The notes below the pieces were generated by a model. That model did not search any database. It was given only the letters and a program-made list of their open reading frames with translations, and was not told where the DNA came from. Below, one piece after another: positions 37,587 to 52,917 of a DNA stretch of 64,000 nucleotides. Source of the stretch: Nymphaea colorata (taxonomy: Eukaryota > Streptophyta > Magnoliopsida > Nymphaeales > Nymphaeaceae); contig NC_045147.1 of assembly GCF_008831285.2 (NCBI RefSeq), positions 18,144,854 to 18,208,853 of the forward strand. The letters run 5' to 3'. Numbering within the stretch: the first letter of the stretch is position 1; every line of letters begins with the position of its first letter. Both the position numbers and the translations under genes were made by a program.

Positions 37587-40500
37587 ATGGTTCGGTCCAG
37601 GGTTAGTCTGAGCAAGAAGCCGAAGGGCGTGGACTTCAAAGTGATCTCTCTTTCTCTCTCTATCTCTTCTGTGTGTTTGCTTGCTCGTTCCTTCTTTACT
37701 GTTGGATAGGAAAAGTGGCTGGGCCTGAGCAGTTTCCTCTGTCTAAGGTGGTTTATTGAAATGTGCATTCTATGAAATTTTGTAGAAAGTGCGACGTAAG
37801 ATTGGACGCAAGTTACCACCTCCAAACAATGCCACCAATACCCAGATAAAATCCAAAGGTATAAGGCCGATTAGAGCACATTATTCTTTTTATTTGCTTG
37901 CTTCAGGTTCTTATTGGATTGATTTATTCAACATATTGCAAGTTAACAATACAGAGAGAGTCTTGCCTGAAGTTATTATTTTTGAGCTTCTTTTTCTGTT
38001 TGGAAATATCTCTATTTTTGCAATTGGATCAATGGGATGTTGGAAAAATGCACGATATGATATTTTCTGAACCGTCCTTTTTAGCATTCAATTGGATTCT
38101 CGAAGTAGGTGTTGACTGCATAGGTCTTTTCATTCTGAATTACGGATACCAATCAAAAGATTTTAATATGGACTGCAGATGTTTTGGGCGATGTTTCAGT
38201 GGGTCTAACAAAAATTTAGTGTGAAGTATACGCAACGTCCATTATGTGTTCCTTGTCTAATCAGCTGGAGTTTATTATTTCTGGATTTTCTGGAGTATAA
38301 TTTGGCAAGAGATCTTTGAGAGTAGTCTTGTTGCAGTTGCTTATAGTGTACGTGCATGCTTTATGCTGTATACAGTTTTTCATCTATTTTGTTTCGTGCT
38401 GGCACATCCTGGTTTTGATCATGCTTCAGTCCGTCTTTGTTTGACCATCTCTTATTCTTTGATCAAGTTGGCATCGTATACATGTTTTTGGTGCTAAACA
38501 GGCCTTGCTTTCTCTGAAAAATTACTTGTTTCTTATCTCAGTCCCTGTTAATAATTGTTCCTGGTAGTAGGTGATTTTTTTCTGGGATTATGTATGCTTC
38601 TTTCATTTTTTGGTTCCTCATTTGTTTATTTATTTATGTATAGGTTTGCATGCTTATTATATGATAACTTTGTCTATATCCGTGCGTGCGTAATTGGTGC
38701 ATCATTTGTACTGGAAAATGTTACTACCATTCATCAAAAGTGGTGCATATACTCATTAGTTTATATTTTCTTGTAATGTTCAGCTATAGTCCTTCCCGAG
38801 CAAAGCTTAGCATCAAACAAGGAAGGGCTTCTTCTCAACAGCAAGGGGAAGTCATTGACTGAGCTTCTGATGCAAACAAAACATTTTAATCGGAAGAATC
38901 GAACGGGTAATTTGCACATGAGTGCTCAATTAATGATGGCCTAACTACCAAAGATATGGAAAAGTAACATCTTATGTCATTGCTTTGAAGGATTTTACCC
39001 TTTTATTGAGGTCAAGCCTGATTTCCATTCCCATAATCTGCTTTTTTTTTTTTCCCCAATGCTTCACTACTATCATGAACTAGATTGTACTTGGTCTCAA
39101 TATGTTTGAAACATAAACAGTGGGTGTTGCTGTTGTCTCCAGATACTATATTGTTGCTGAAGGCTATTGATGTTTATTTGGCAGTATTTTAGTTTATTCT
39201 GATGAAAAAATAATCAAGGCTCCGTAGAGTTGTCTTGATCAAGCAGCACATGTGCAAATAAAAACTTAACTGCCTCCCATTTTAAAAACTTACTCTCAGC
39301 TCTTCCTGTGGCAGGTTCTGCTTAAGTTCTATAACCATTGTTGAACTTATTTAGTATCTATGCAACTAGCTTATGAACTCATGGTTAATGGTGAAGCTAA
39401 TTTTTGTCAATCAATTAGCCTTCTCATTGAATTTACTAGGAATAGGAAGCTCAAAAGCTAATAAGCTGATGGTTGACTTACATTTTCACTTTCCAAATGT
39501 GGAATTTCATTCTTCTTGTTCTTTTCTACTAGCACTGCACTTGGTCTTGTATGTCTTTCTTGTCTGATTGGCTCTCTGATTGAACTTTATGTGTCTCAGT
39601 TGAATCATGTCAAAGGTTGATGAAGAGGGAAATGAGAAAATTAAAAGAAAAATGAAAATGAAAGTATGAATATCTTTCTCCATGCCCAAGAAGTGGCAAA
39701 ATACTATGAATGGAATGTGAAAAAATTGAAGACACAAAAAAATTTTGAGATTTAAATTGCAACTAAGGTGAACACAAATTTGGTTCTTGTCATCATAAAG
39801 CAGGCTCGTATTGAAACAATGGTAGTACAAAGTACAAACTACAAAATCCCATGCTGAATTACTACTTATGCAACATTGTGAAGTTGTGAAGAACGTGTTT
39901 ACTCTTCCGCACGATTAAGAAATTTTACCAGTAGATGCTGACAACAAATGATCAGGTTTGATAATATCTACAGAATGTTGCGACTATGCAATCACAGCAT
40001 ACATAGATACAAATTTTCTTAAGAAAAAACACATAGGACTGGGAAAACAAAGAACAAAAAGAAAAATTGTGATATCTTGAAAAAAGGCCAAGGATGAAAG
40101 TATTGAGTTTTAACTTTTATCATATTTTTTTGAAAATGTTTCTTTAACATTAATAATTATTTGATATTTTATCGATATTTTTCAAAGTACATCAATAGAA
40201 CTCAATTTTTGATGTTTTCTATTATTATTATCCATTCTTTTGCACTCTCAAGTTTTTTCTTTCTGAAAAAGACAACCCTTCCCAATTAATACCTGACACA
40301 AACGTGGCTGATGAAACTGGAGAACAATATTCATGGCAGTGGTTTCAATTATATCTACAAAATGTTGCAATTCTGCAGTCACAACAAGTACCAAGTCCAG
40401 TACTTGGACTGGGGTGGGTTGTAGCACCTCAACATAGGACTTGAAAGTTGAAGCTAGTCTTAGATAGGATAGGTAGAAAATCTGGGAATATATTTGGAGT

Positions 40501-43500
40501 TCATATATCTGTATGTCATGCTACTAGTTTTCTTTGTTGTTAGCTTTTTCTAGACATGAGCTGAAGCTAGCCAGGGGTGAGTGGGATCCGTCATATGAGG
40601 CACTTGGGGGGTTGTTATACTCCTCCATTTTATAAATGCGTATGCGTTTCATCTTGTTTCTATCGCTACTAAAGTTCTTCTTTAACTTTCACACATTAAG
40701 ATAAAAATGATATTTTTTAACATCAAAGATTTTTTACTCAATAATTTACATTCCATACCAATTTTGTCTTTCTAGTGATCTACATCTTAATATATATATT
40801 ACTTTTAGGTTTAATTTGTTTATAAAATATAATTTTCAATATTTGATGTAACTAACTTGCATATCTGGGGCTCGTGCACATGCTGCACATATGTGTGTGA
40901 ACATATATATTCTTGAAGTAGAGATGCTTTCTTTGTATCAGATATGAAAGCATTTTTTAGTCGTCTGGAACACTCCTATTCAAGGTATTTTGAGTTGAGA
41001 TTTTCTTGTTGAGGTTCAAGACTTGGCTTTATGTTGTAAGCTATACGAGACTTTTCCATTTTGGATTAGTTGGCAGCCTTGTGGAAATTCTGGGCATGCA
41101 CCTAATTGTTTTGGATGTTTACCAGATGCATTGATGGGTTTAAGGGATCTTTCTCTCCATCATCTTGGGGAATTAAAGTTGCATACAGCTGTAATTGTGG
41201 AGACTTTGAGTTTGCTTATCAGCGATCCTGATAAAGGTGTTCGTGAAATGCTGCATTCTTTTCTGTTGACAATTTTTCGTGGACTAAAAGAGGTAAATGG
41301 AAACAAAAACACTGGTGTCAGAGTCAGCAGCTCCGTTTACCAGGGAGCCTGCATATTGACATACATGTCTGCACGATATGTTGATGATGCTTTCCTGTTA
41401 ATAATTTATTTCTCAGAGGGACGTTTGCAATATGGAATCAGGTTATCTTATGAATTAAAATGATAAAAATAACAGTAGATAAGTTTCCCTTTTTCGTATG
41501 GGTTCCATTAGCTTTATTTTCCTAGCGCCTTAAAATTTTTGCAATCCTGAAACGATAATTCATGTGTCATTGTTTTTTCATACATTCTGCAATCTCCCTC
41601 TTTCCCTTATTTAACTATTTTATTCTTTGGGTTTCATGGGTAGAGCAGTATTTGTACTGTATTGTTCAATTAGAAACAAAGGTATACAGCAAAAGCTTTT
41701 CAAATCTTTCTTACTATCATGCTGTTGATCCAAAAATTCTTTAAATAAGGTAGACGTTCCTTCACCTCTACAGATTTCCTGTTACAATATTTTTAAATAA
41801 AGTAAATTATTTTTCTGACTGGAAACTTCTTAACTACTTCTATAAATATTAACTGAATGGAAAATAACGACCTCAGTTCAGAGGAGGACTCTGAAACTGA
41901 CTATGCAGATTGATAATGTGGTTCACACAGTTTGACTTTGCTTTCAGTGTAGACTTGGACTTATTTGTTAAATCCTATTCACATGTTACTCATTTATTCC
42001 TTTCATATTCAAGATCATTAACTTGAGCCTGCAAATTATTTTCCTTTTCATGGATACTACCCTCCCACAGTTTCCTGATGGGCTTAAAATCTCTGGTGAA
42101 ATCAAATAGGTTTCATTGAAGCACATAAAGAGATGGTTTTGCATCTAAAAGTACTACTTAAAGTACTTATAGTTAACTTTTGTTCCGTCTAGAAGTTCTA
42201 TGCTCTAGGTTGTGAAGCAGTAACAGGATGCATGACATATTTGGAGAATTTAACAAGAGCACAAGTAGTAGAGCCTCCTTGATTTCTTGACTCCTTCCTC
42301 TGTGATGTAGCTGAAAAAGGAGAGCAAGGAAAGGTGGGGTGAAAGAGGAGCACTTTCGGAAAATTTGGGTTGGAATTCCTAAGATAAAGGAAAAGTTCTC
42401 CACTTTGAGGGAGAAGCAGCCTTTCCCATGTTTCATTAATGTCAAATATTAATGTGCAAATTTGGCGCTGCCTTTTAGTTTTACTCTATAATCCCTTCTT
42501 GGTGTAGTATAGAAAGCAGGGGATGATGTCACCCACTCCTGATTACAACCATCTACGATTCTGCATGGACATCTCAAGAGCTTGTTATCTATGACAAACA
42601 GTGGAACAAACATTTAAACAAAGTCATTAGTTTTGAACTTTCTATTGAATGATAACCATCATTAACTATTTTTTTGCATTCTGATTTCATGGTAGTCAGT
42701 TTTCCTTTGGTTAAAACTTAAAAGGATATTATATTCACTGTGCTTGTGTGTGCACACATATGCATGTAGCTTTCATGCTTTTGTATTTTATTATCTTTTT
42801 GAGAAAAACATATAAATCTTTTTCTTTATACTTTGGCTGGATTTTGCTTTTCGCAGGACATCAAAACGCCCATTATTTCCAGAATGATGCTACATATTTT
42901 TAATGCTATGACACACTTGCAGCCTGATATTAGGTTAATGGCATTGAAATTTTTGGACCTTATTGTTCAGCACTATCCATCATCGATATGTCTGCACATT
43001 GATAAGGTTAGTTTCTTTCCTCATTGCACATTGGCATCAGACCCTTAATTATATATTTTCAATGTTCAAGAACCTCTTCTATTCAGCTTCAAGTTTTTCC
43101 ATGGGAGATTTATGGCATCCTCTAAGGTACTTGCATACTGCATCAAAATTGGATTATTTAATAGCATTGTGAAGATAATGGAACAGTTCCCTTTTTCATT
43201 GCATTTGAAGCATTAACTATGCTTCTTTTAGTGTTGATTGGGTTGCTTGTATTCTTCCAGGTACTTTTGTAACATAAATTTGTGGAGTGCACATTTTACT
43301 ACGAGTAGATATAAGGGGCTTCCCCCAGTAAATTTTGGGATAATTATGCTCGTTTTACTGTGGGTTCTGGCATTGGGTTTGCTGGCCTTTCCTTATTGCT
43401 GTGCTTTCTTTTCATATGTTTGATTTGGTAGAATTGCATTCATTTCTTTATTTATTCCCTCCAAATATTGATGTCATCTTCTAGCTTAATTGGGTTGTGT

Positions 43501-46500
43501 CGCGCCATGCTGCTTGAGTGTAAGAAGTTCCGAGTTCGAACTTTATTTGCTGATATTCTCTCTTAGCTATAGTAATGTCTCAAAACTGTTATTATTTTTA
43601 ACATTTTTATCTTTTTAGAGCTTCCTGAAGTTATTTCTTCTCAATTTCTCATTCTGTTTATTTTAGGTATCTTATACTTGCACTTTTACTTAGATGAATG
43701 GAGATATTAGTTCTCTTCTATATGAAGCTAAATGCTGCTTGTTTTTTATTCAACAGGTCCTTGATAACTATATCGGCATACTCAATAACCATCATATTTT
43801 TCTGGAATACTCAAGCAAACTCAAGGATACACTTGATGTGCTAGTTAGCTGCTTGGCCTCATTGACATCACAGAAGCAAAAGGCACAGCCTTCATATGAG
43901 CAAGTATATCTTTCTTTATCCAACTCATCTTGGTTGCTGGGGAATACTAAATGTCCAATTTTATGACATTCTGACATGTATGAATGTTTGCTGGGATATC
44001 ATGCTAGCATCTTTGTTTACTAAGTTGGCAAGCACACTCCTTCTGTTGAATCTCCTGTTTTTACAATTTTTCATCTTCAAAATTTTATTTCTTAATTGAT
44101 ACATCCTATCAGGTCTTCTTTGCTCTGGTACGTTCATGTGTTATTTTTCTGTTTTTTAACTATATTTTTTCTTCATTTGCCTGCGTGTGGTGTTTCTCTG
44201 TTGTGTTTGTGATCTAGTTTTTGATTAGTTCCGAACAGCTGGATTCTACAAGTTTAGGTCTAGCCAATTTCTAGGTAACTTCTCTTGATTTGTCTGGGGA
44301 TAATTCCTCAATTGACATATGGCTCTTGCACGTGTTGTTATAAGAGATTTGTACTTTATATGTGCTTTGGTGCTTTTGTTGTTGAAGTTAGTGAATGGCC
44401 ATACCTAGTTTTATTGAGCTGTTTGGTGAATTATTGCTTTTACTTGAGCCATTTTCACATGGTTTAGGGGCTGGGCTACTATCTCCTTGAGAGGGTTTGA
44501 CTCTTGCCTTGGTAAGCACGCTCTGAGGCAATAGCCTTCAACTTAATCATCTTGTGGTTGGGAACTTCTCTATTTTTATATGTCTGAAGTCCGATTCAGG
44601 TTGTGTCCCTCTACACTTTCTAATCTAAACCGGACTTACCAGGTTAGAAGGAGTGGACAAAATTCTTGAATGGGAGGACTTTTGCAAAAGAGAAAAAAAA
44701 ATACTGTAAGATATTGTGTGAATAGAAGAGAATTTTTGGATTCTTTCTTTTAGTAAAATAGATAGTCAAATGCTGCTAACATTTTGAGCTTCTGTAATGC
44801 TTGTGAGGCTTGCAATTATGTTAATGGGTATACCGTGGAACTTGATGACCCTTAAGTACTGTTGAGAAGAAAAGAAATTAGAAACACCAACCAGTGTGGT
44901 CTTTTCTTTCCCAGGTGCTGTAGAAGAACATGAAGAATTTTGAGAAATTAGTTTAATGAGTCTTTTTGAGTGCACCATATATTAAAGAAAAATATCTTTT
45001 CCCTTTCATGTGAAAAATTCATGCTTAGCAAGCAGATCTATTTGTCCTTCCATTAATTAGTAGCTTGCAATTGTTGATTGATTCCACCACTGGGTAGCGT
45101 TGTATCCCCATTTACATGCTTGTTTTGTTGTTCTCCTAGTTGAATTCTCTTTACTTTCCTGGTTTCTCTTAAGTAGATTGACTGCCTTTTTTTAATGTAG
45201 GAAGCATCTAAGAAAGGTGTATTGCATGCATATTTGGACTCATTCCCGCCGACGAACACTGATAAGGGTACTGCTTAGGTTTCTCTGCTTGAATGCAAGT
45301 CTATAGTTTTACAGTTTTACTGCTTGCTGTTTTTGGTGTATACGTGCTCCCTAATGCATTTGTTATCATCATGATTTTGTATGTCTATTATCCTTGCATC
45401 TTGGCACTTAATAATATTATTGTTTGACTAACGTTCTTATTTCCATCACTTAGATTTTGCTAGGGAAATGCTGGGATTTCTTTTTTCAGTCCCTTATTAA
45501 CAAGTATTCAAACTGCTTACTGTTTGACAGCATTTGGTCCTGCAACTGAGTTATATTGTGCTTTCTTTCCAAGTTGCTGTAGATATTTTTTTCAGGATGA
45601 GGCGTGGATCTCTCGTTTTTTTCTCTCTCTCTCCCTCATGCTGTTTATTTTCTTGGTAGCTTTATTATCTCCAACGACTTGGGTTGTGAACTGTATTAGA
45701 TAAAAATGGGATGGAGAGAGAAATCATCAAATAAAAAGGGTGAATCGCTGGAGCTCTAGGGTATAGAATGTGATTATTCAGCATGTGCTTGTCATTGATC
45801 CACTTCAACTGTATCCATGGAAAGAGTGCTTGCATCTTCCCAGGCTGACCTTACTTGTTTTGTGTGGATCATTGGAAACAAGCTTATTGGGATTACTGCA
45901 ATTGGAAAGCAGCCTTTTTTCTTTGAGTTCCACTCCTCTTGTCTTTCTTAAATGTCAGGACACATGGGACAAACTCTGTGCAGAAACGTGACAAAGTGTA
46001 ATATCCAACCTTATTACTTTTCCATATTGCTGGACCTACTGAATAGGATCATGGATGAACATTCTCACAGATAGTGGTGTTAAGAACTCGGAAAGCAGTA
46101 CAGTCAAAATCCCATTATGCAAATAGAAAATAAAAGCTTGCCTTAATAAATGTCATTGTCTCAAATATCATTCTCATGATTTATCAGTGAGTTTTTTTCT
46201 GGAGCATTAATTGGAGAGTTTGTTTTTCCCAATAATTAAAAATAAAAAATTAAAAAGATACAAAAAAAATGTGTTCCTTATTTTCTTACAAAAAATGGTC
46301 AAAATTCAAATATTTAAAAATGCATTAGGTGAAACCTCAAACAAAAATTAAAATTATGTTAAAAAGTATTTCTTGTTCTGAAAAATGTTAAAAAGTTTGA
46401 TAAATTTTTTTAACTTAATATTTTTAAATATCACTATTTTCCCTTTGTTTCCATTGTCTTTAGATTTCCTATTTTTAGTGTTTTTTGAAAAAAAATTGAT

Positions 46501-49500
46501 ATTTGTAATAGTGATTGATATAGCTGATTTTCTTAGAAACACACCCTGTTGCCGGAAAAGGTTGCCTTAATTGATATATAACTCCAAATGCCTCTGACCT
46601 GTCCCGCCACTCGTGAAACAGGTAGTCTACTTTAACTATTCATGTTAGAGATTTAGATTTTGTTTGTTTACTGGGTGAAACACTATAGAGGCCGAGGGGA
46701 AATGGTACAAATTTCCCCTCTTTCATCAAACTGGGCAATTTACTTGGTGAAGTTAGGGCATCTTGGTTGAAACTTGAAACTTATGAGAGTAAAAAGTCGA
46801 ACCCCAGGGGATCCAAATATTTACCTAGGTGAATTTCACCTCCAGTGCCCTTTCATCCTCAATGCCCTTGCACCCTCATACCTCCAGCGTCCTTTTTTCC
46901 TCAGCAACCATTCATCTGCCGGTAAGGTTTCTTCATTGCTGTTGAGAATGGAACTCCCCTCCCACCCCTTCCCTCTTCTCTCTCTCTCATTTTCCCCCTG
47001 TCTGTTTGATTATATATGATAAAGTTAGTCAAAGTTGAGCAAGTCCATAAAGGACAAAAAAGGGTGTAGGCCCTGTAGGGTGTATTGACTGCTCTGCACA
47101 TGGCTTTGACAGTATTCTAGTATTTTTTGTATGCATCTTTGTCGTGAAGTGGTTATACAAGTTCAACAGCTTTCCAAGCATGCCTAGGAAATCCTGAATG
47201 TTTACTATATCATTTTTATCCTCTGGGTGCTGCCAAGAAGACGTTGCTGTTATTCTTTGTATTCTCTTCATTAGAGTAAGCTCTTATTCTTTCAGTTTAG
47301 TGAAATTGCTGTGGGTTTTGTCAGTTTTATGTTTTCTTCCTGATATTGCAGCATTTTCAACCATCTATAGCAAACTTCAAAAGCTAGTCCTTATTCTTGT
47401 CAGCTATTGGAAGGAATGCATTCAGTTGGTCAACTCAGAGCTTAGAACCAACGGGAAAGAGTTTGATTGCTTACATTACATGCTGCAAACTGTTAATCTT
47501 TCAGTCAAGTTGGTTGTAGGAGATCAGACATCTATAAGGGATTCAATCCTATCTTTAGATAAGGGAGCGGCTGGAAAAAGTTGTAACCTGCCTGAGCTGT
47601 TAGAAGAAGTATTTGGACCCTGTTTTTCAGCAATAAAGGTTATATATCCAGCTGGAATGGTCTATTTGTTGGCTGTTCTTTCTTGTGCTTGTTGAATGAC
47701 CATATTACTATTTCACTGGTCTGAATTTCATTTTTAAACCTCATTTTCTATTTGAAAAGTTCAGCATGAAGATAACCATTTTTGTTCTCCATTTTAAGCG
47801 CATGCATAATCTAAAATTATTGCATATGACTTCTCATCAGGTGATCCACTCCGAGGAACTCTAGAAGGCATTTTTTTATTAAATGCGCTGTTTTAGTGGG
47901 CAGCCTTTAATTGAGGTCTTAGATGCCTTACTAGAAAGCAAAAGTGCATGTGTAATTTGAAGATGTGTTTGTGCACGTATAACTACAATTCTGTTAGCAA
48001 AACCAATTTTCATATGTGCAATTACTTTTTTATATTGAATTTTGTCCAACATTTTCTTTTGGAATTAAGGACGAGCCTTGACCATTAAGCTTATGAGGAC
48101 TTCAATAGGAAAGCTCAGCCAACAGAATGGCAAGGTTGGGACTTCATCCAGAGTCTTCGACTTGACACCCTTCATATTCCCCTTCTTCCACCTGTTCTGA
48201 TGCAAATCAGCGAGAGATAGGTCTCCCAACCTTTTATTGATAAAAAAATAAAGCTATGCAAATCATAGGAACAAAAGATTGGAGAAATCTGCTGCATAAC
48301 AAAAACAAAAACAGCAGACAAAACTAGGACAAAATGGAAACAACAAGCATAACTCAGGACTGCAAGGCTGGTCAGTCCAATGAGGACAGGGATTTGCAGC
48401 TCTACGCTTCGGAAACAAAAGGCAGTCTACCATTTGGACAGGAATGTCATCTGAAGATAGCTGAATTGATGAGGAGGAAGCCAGCAGACCTTGAAAGTGG
48501 CATAAGAGTCTGTAACGACCTTCAGAGACTCTGGTAAGGAAAGAGAGTGGAGTCTCCTATCATTAGTACATACCATAATAGGAACACCGCCTAGTTCATG
48601 AGACATCACTATATAGTTAAGAACCTTCAGCTGCGGCAGAAGTAGATCATTACATCTACAGAAAGCTCCCCACTTGATGAAACCCTGCTGTTCATTTCCA
48701 ATAACGTACCCAATACGAAGATCTTTGTCCAGGCAAAGGGAGAGAAGGTAGACTTGAAGCCTATCGGCATAGGTTGAGAGGCGGGGGCTTCACTAAAATG
48801 CCATAGCAGAGCCGCATGTGAAGTTCTCTCCTCTTGGCTTTACAAGCAAGGCTGAGGAAGGAGTCCACACAGGTTGGCCAAATCTTCTTGACGAAGGTGG
48901 GGTTAGATAGAGCAGCCCCCTGGTGTAATGCCTCATTTCTCAACAACCAAACCTTCCAGATGACAGTAGGAAAGGTAATACTCCAGCATCTATTAACCCA
49001 TCCTCTCTTGAAGGAGGCCAATTTCCACCTCTTGGGTTCTTGGATAATACCCCGTTGGGGTGTTTGAGATCTCTGAAATTTCCTACCTATGTACAACCAG
49101 CTATTGGACTAGTAACTACAATTAAACAGGGGGTGGTTGAGACTTTCTTCATATCTGAGACACAGTGGACAGCAGCGAGGAAGGTGATGGCCAATTTTCT
49201 TTAGTCGACATTGGGTAGGAAGTTTGAGTTCACTAGCCATGAGTAAAAACCATTAGCCCTGGGATGGCAGGGGTTGGCCCATATCTAGTCATGCCAAGCA
49301 TGCTCGGGGAATTTTGTTCGGATGAAATCCCAAATGCCAGACCCTGCCAATGAGGATACCTCCTTACTTCCCCACATGAGCTTATCGGGGAGCAGCAGCA
49401 TAGGGGAAGGAGGGTAATTTAGATGCCTGCAACCAATGAATCCAGAAAGCATAGAATCAAATCTGTAAGGCTGCGAAAATTGTCCCATGTCATGAATGCT

Positions 49501-51006
49501 AAGAAGAGAATCATGCAGGACCATAGCTTAACGCTCTCCATCTAACTCCAAAAGTGGAACACCAGAGCCCCATCTGTTAAGCCAAACTGCTGATGGTATT
49601 ATTAAGTCCTATAAAACCATGTCTATCGCATTTTTAGCATTGTTTACAAAATTATTCCGTAGGTGCTATTCTATCCTATAAGAAGCTAGAATTGCTGTAC
49701 TGGTCTATTTCCTTCCTCTAACCTTAAAACTTGGAAATTTTTTATGAGTGAGAAGAAAATAGCTTTTTGGTGATGTCCTTGTGAAAATAATTGATCAATG
49801 TGTCAAATTGGCTGATTCTGTTGACTCAAGAATTAGCCAACTAACAGAATCAGTTTAAGGAACAAGCTTGCGCCATGCCCACTAGCACAGAAAAATCACA
49901 GATGCAGATAGTTGTCTTGGTTAACTGAACAATGCCTGAACTTATTTGATTCTATTTAAGTTAACAAAAACCAATCCAACTTGGTAGACTAGAACCTATT
50001 ATTTCTGAAATCCAGGGTCAAGTATTCCAGAAAAGTGTTTGAAATCCTTAAAAGGATCGTCTTTCTAGTGCTTGTCTCAGGCATGATTTGAAAGACCACT
50101 TTTTTGGCCTTCTAGCTGATGCATATATGAGAGTTTCAAGAATGACCTCCAAAGAATGAAGTATCACACCAGGTGTTAATTCCAACACTTTGTCTGGTAG
50201 CTTCTTGGATACTTTATAGCCTGGATTTAGTTGCCAAAAGAGACTTCCTATACCGTAGACACACAGTTATTTTAATTGTTCCAAAAGCTGATAAGATGCT
50301 GTTCGTGGGTGCAGGAGCAATGGAGGTCCAAATTATCAGGTCCTTCATTCTCCTTAAAGTACGAAGCTGCAGCAACAAAAGATAGAAAAAGACTAGGTTT
50401 ATATTACTGGAGGATAAGATAGGGGTGAAAAAGGGCTATCAATGTCCCAGAGGAAGGACAAATTACCAGTTCAAAGTGTGACATGCATTAAAAAATATAC
50501 ACATAAATTTAGCTCAAAAAATGATAAATTAAGTAGCTTGCTTTTTTATTCCAATGCGGTCTTATCTCGTATATATAATTTGCAGGATGGTGAGAAAGAA
50601 TTCATTTTGAAAGCTGGCATTGCTGAAATTTTTCTACGCCTCAATAAGTGGATGGATTTCAATCAGGACTCACTGGCAGGTTTTCTTGGTTTTATGGAAG
50701 ATTCATTGTGCGGAAAGGTACTACTTCTGATTAGATCAGATGTTTTTCCCATGAAGCATGCATGGTAGGCGAGTTTGGGGCCTTTGGGCTATACCTCTCT
50801 GAACACATCTATGGGTGAGCATGAATGCAGGGCACACCTCAGACAGGGAGTCATCTTATCTGGACTGGATTTAGTGAATTCGTTTTTTAGCTTGTTCTTT
50901 TCGATCTTCTGACTTAAGAAGGGTACCTTCTTACTATATCATTTAATTACAAACTTTACAATAATATACTTTCTTCAATTATGTGTATGTATCTATGCAT
51001 ATGTGT

Positions 51007-51038
<32 letters not shown>

Positions 51039-52879
51039 TTGTGCATACTTATATATGGTCCTTGGTTAAGTACCACATTGTGCTTTTTTTTTTTGGTAAT
51101 TTGTATATATATATATATTTATTTATTTATTTATCAGCTGGCTACCTCTATGACCGGATGGTTATATTTTTATTTAGCAACGCTAAAAACCGTTGCAAAA
51201 GGTGCATTTGCAATGGCTAATTTGTTGGCCACATAATGCAGCTTTTGTGATGATATAAATGCATATATACACCTAGCCATGCTTTTGTGTCCGCATTCTT
51301 TGGAAATGTATACCAAGATGATGTAGTAACTTTTGCTATTATTGGAACACAAATTTGCACAGTAGTTTGGTTGGTAGCAACTAGTAACTTTACATGCTCC
51401 CCTACTTTACTTCTATCTTTCAGCATTATGCATTCCCCCAGATTGGAAATGGTTTGGTGCTTTTCTGTCTTGGCTTATTTTAGCATTTATTATATCTTGG
51501 TTTCTTTCTTATGGGCGTTCTTATTTTGTGTGTCTATGTAGAATGCTCATCCTTTTTATGTGCTTGGTGTTCCAATTCTTGAGTTTTTTCTTTTGCTTTT
51601 TGTATTTAATTGTAGGTTGGTGGAAGCATGCAACCTTTCAAACTTGTAGAGAAGTATTTGATATCATGCATCTATTTGATCCCAGATCTTGTAACAAAAG
51701 TGACACATGATAGGGCCTGCCGGCTTTTACAGGTCTTCCTGGCCATCCTTTCTCCTTTTTCTTTCATTCATATGTTTATCATCTACTGCTGCTTTTGTTT
51801 TTCTTGTATTCGGTGACATTAAAGTTCAACTCTTCCAATTAGTGGGATACCGTGTTTGGAACAAAATTGAATCTTTTTTTGAATTCTAATATCCAAAACA
51901 TTCAAAAGTTTAATAGTTAGTTTCTATTAAAGTGTTTATGAACTAGTGGTTAAGGGGGCCCAAGTAGTGGTTAAATGCTTCTCTAATGTTATTTTTTTTT
52001 CATTGTAAGATGTTATATTCTCATTACATAAATCTTTCTTCTGGAAAACAGGCCTTTACTAGTACATTTAAAGGTTGCAGATCCAAGTCAGAGTTGAAGC
52101 TGGCTTGCTTGTCATCAATGAAACAAATTTTTGTAAGCACACTATTGGCTCGTTTTTTTGTCTAATTGCTCTGCACATGCATAGTCTAAAAGTCACCTTT
52201 TCCTTTTGTTAAATGGTTACTTTTAGATATGCTTTCTTTCTCCCATCTGACCTTCATTGTGGATGTTGGGGAATACTTTTAAGCATGTCAGTGAGAAGAA
52301 ATAGAGCGGTGAGATGCATATACTGCTGAAATATGGTTTAATTGGTGCATTAGTATCACGTCCAAATGGTGAAATTGTCAAGATGTTTAAGGGCATAGAT
52401 CCATGCTGCCATTTCTAATTTGCTTGCAGCATATGCATAGAGTTATGTGCATTTTTTTTGAATTTATTTGATGTACAGAAGCTTCTTAGTTTTGGCATCT
52501 GTGGATTAATAGAAACTCAGAAAGCTTTAGTTCTAAATGCATATCTATTATTTTTCCATGGAACTTGCAACATTATGTGCTATTCATATTTACTTGAAGA
52601 GTAGTATCCAATTTATTGCTTGAAGGCACAGCCATATGCTGTTCAAAGTTTGAGCTAGATTTTTTGACATGTAAAACTCATGCTTTGTTTGGTCTACCTT
52701 GTTCATGCATTACGGGGTCCTCAGATGTCTTCATTTGAGGATGATGTATGCCATGTATGATGGAACTCCTGAATGTGCTTCCATGTGTATTTGTGTGTCT
52801 TGTAGAGATTATGTCGAATGCTGCTTAAGTTAAGTGGGAAAAAATTTGAATCAGATTAATTCTCTTTCTCTCTCTCTTT

Positions 52880-52917
<38 letters not shown>

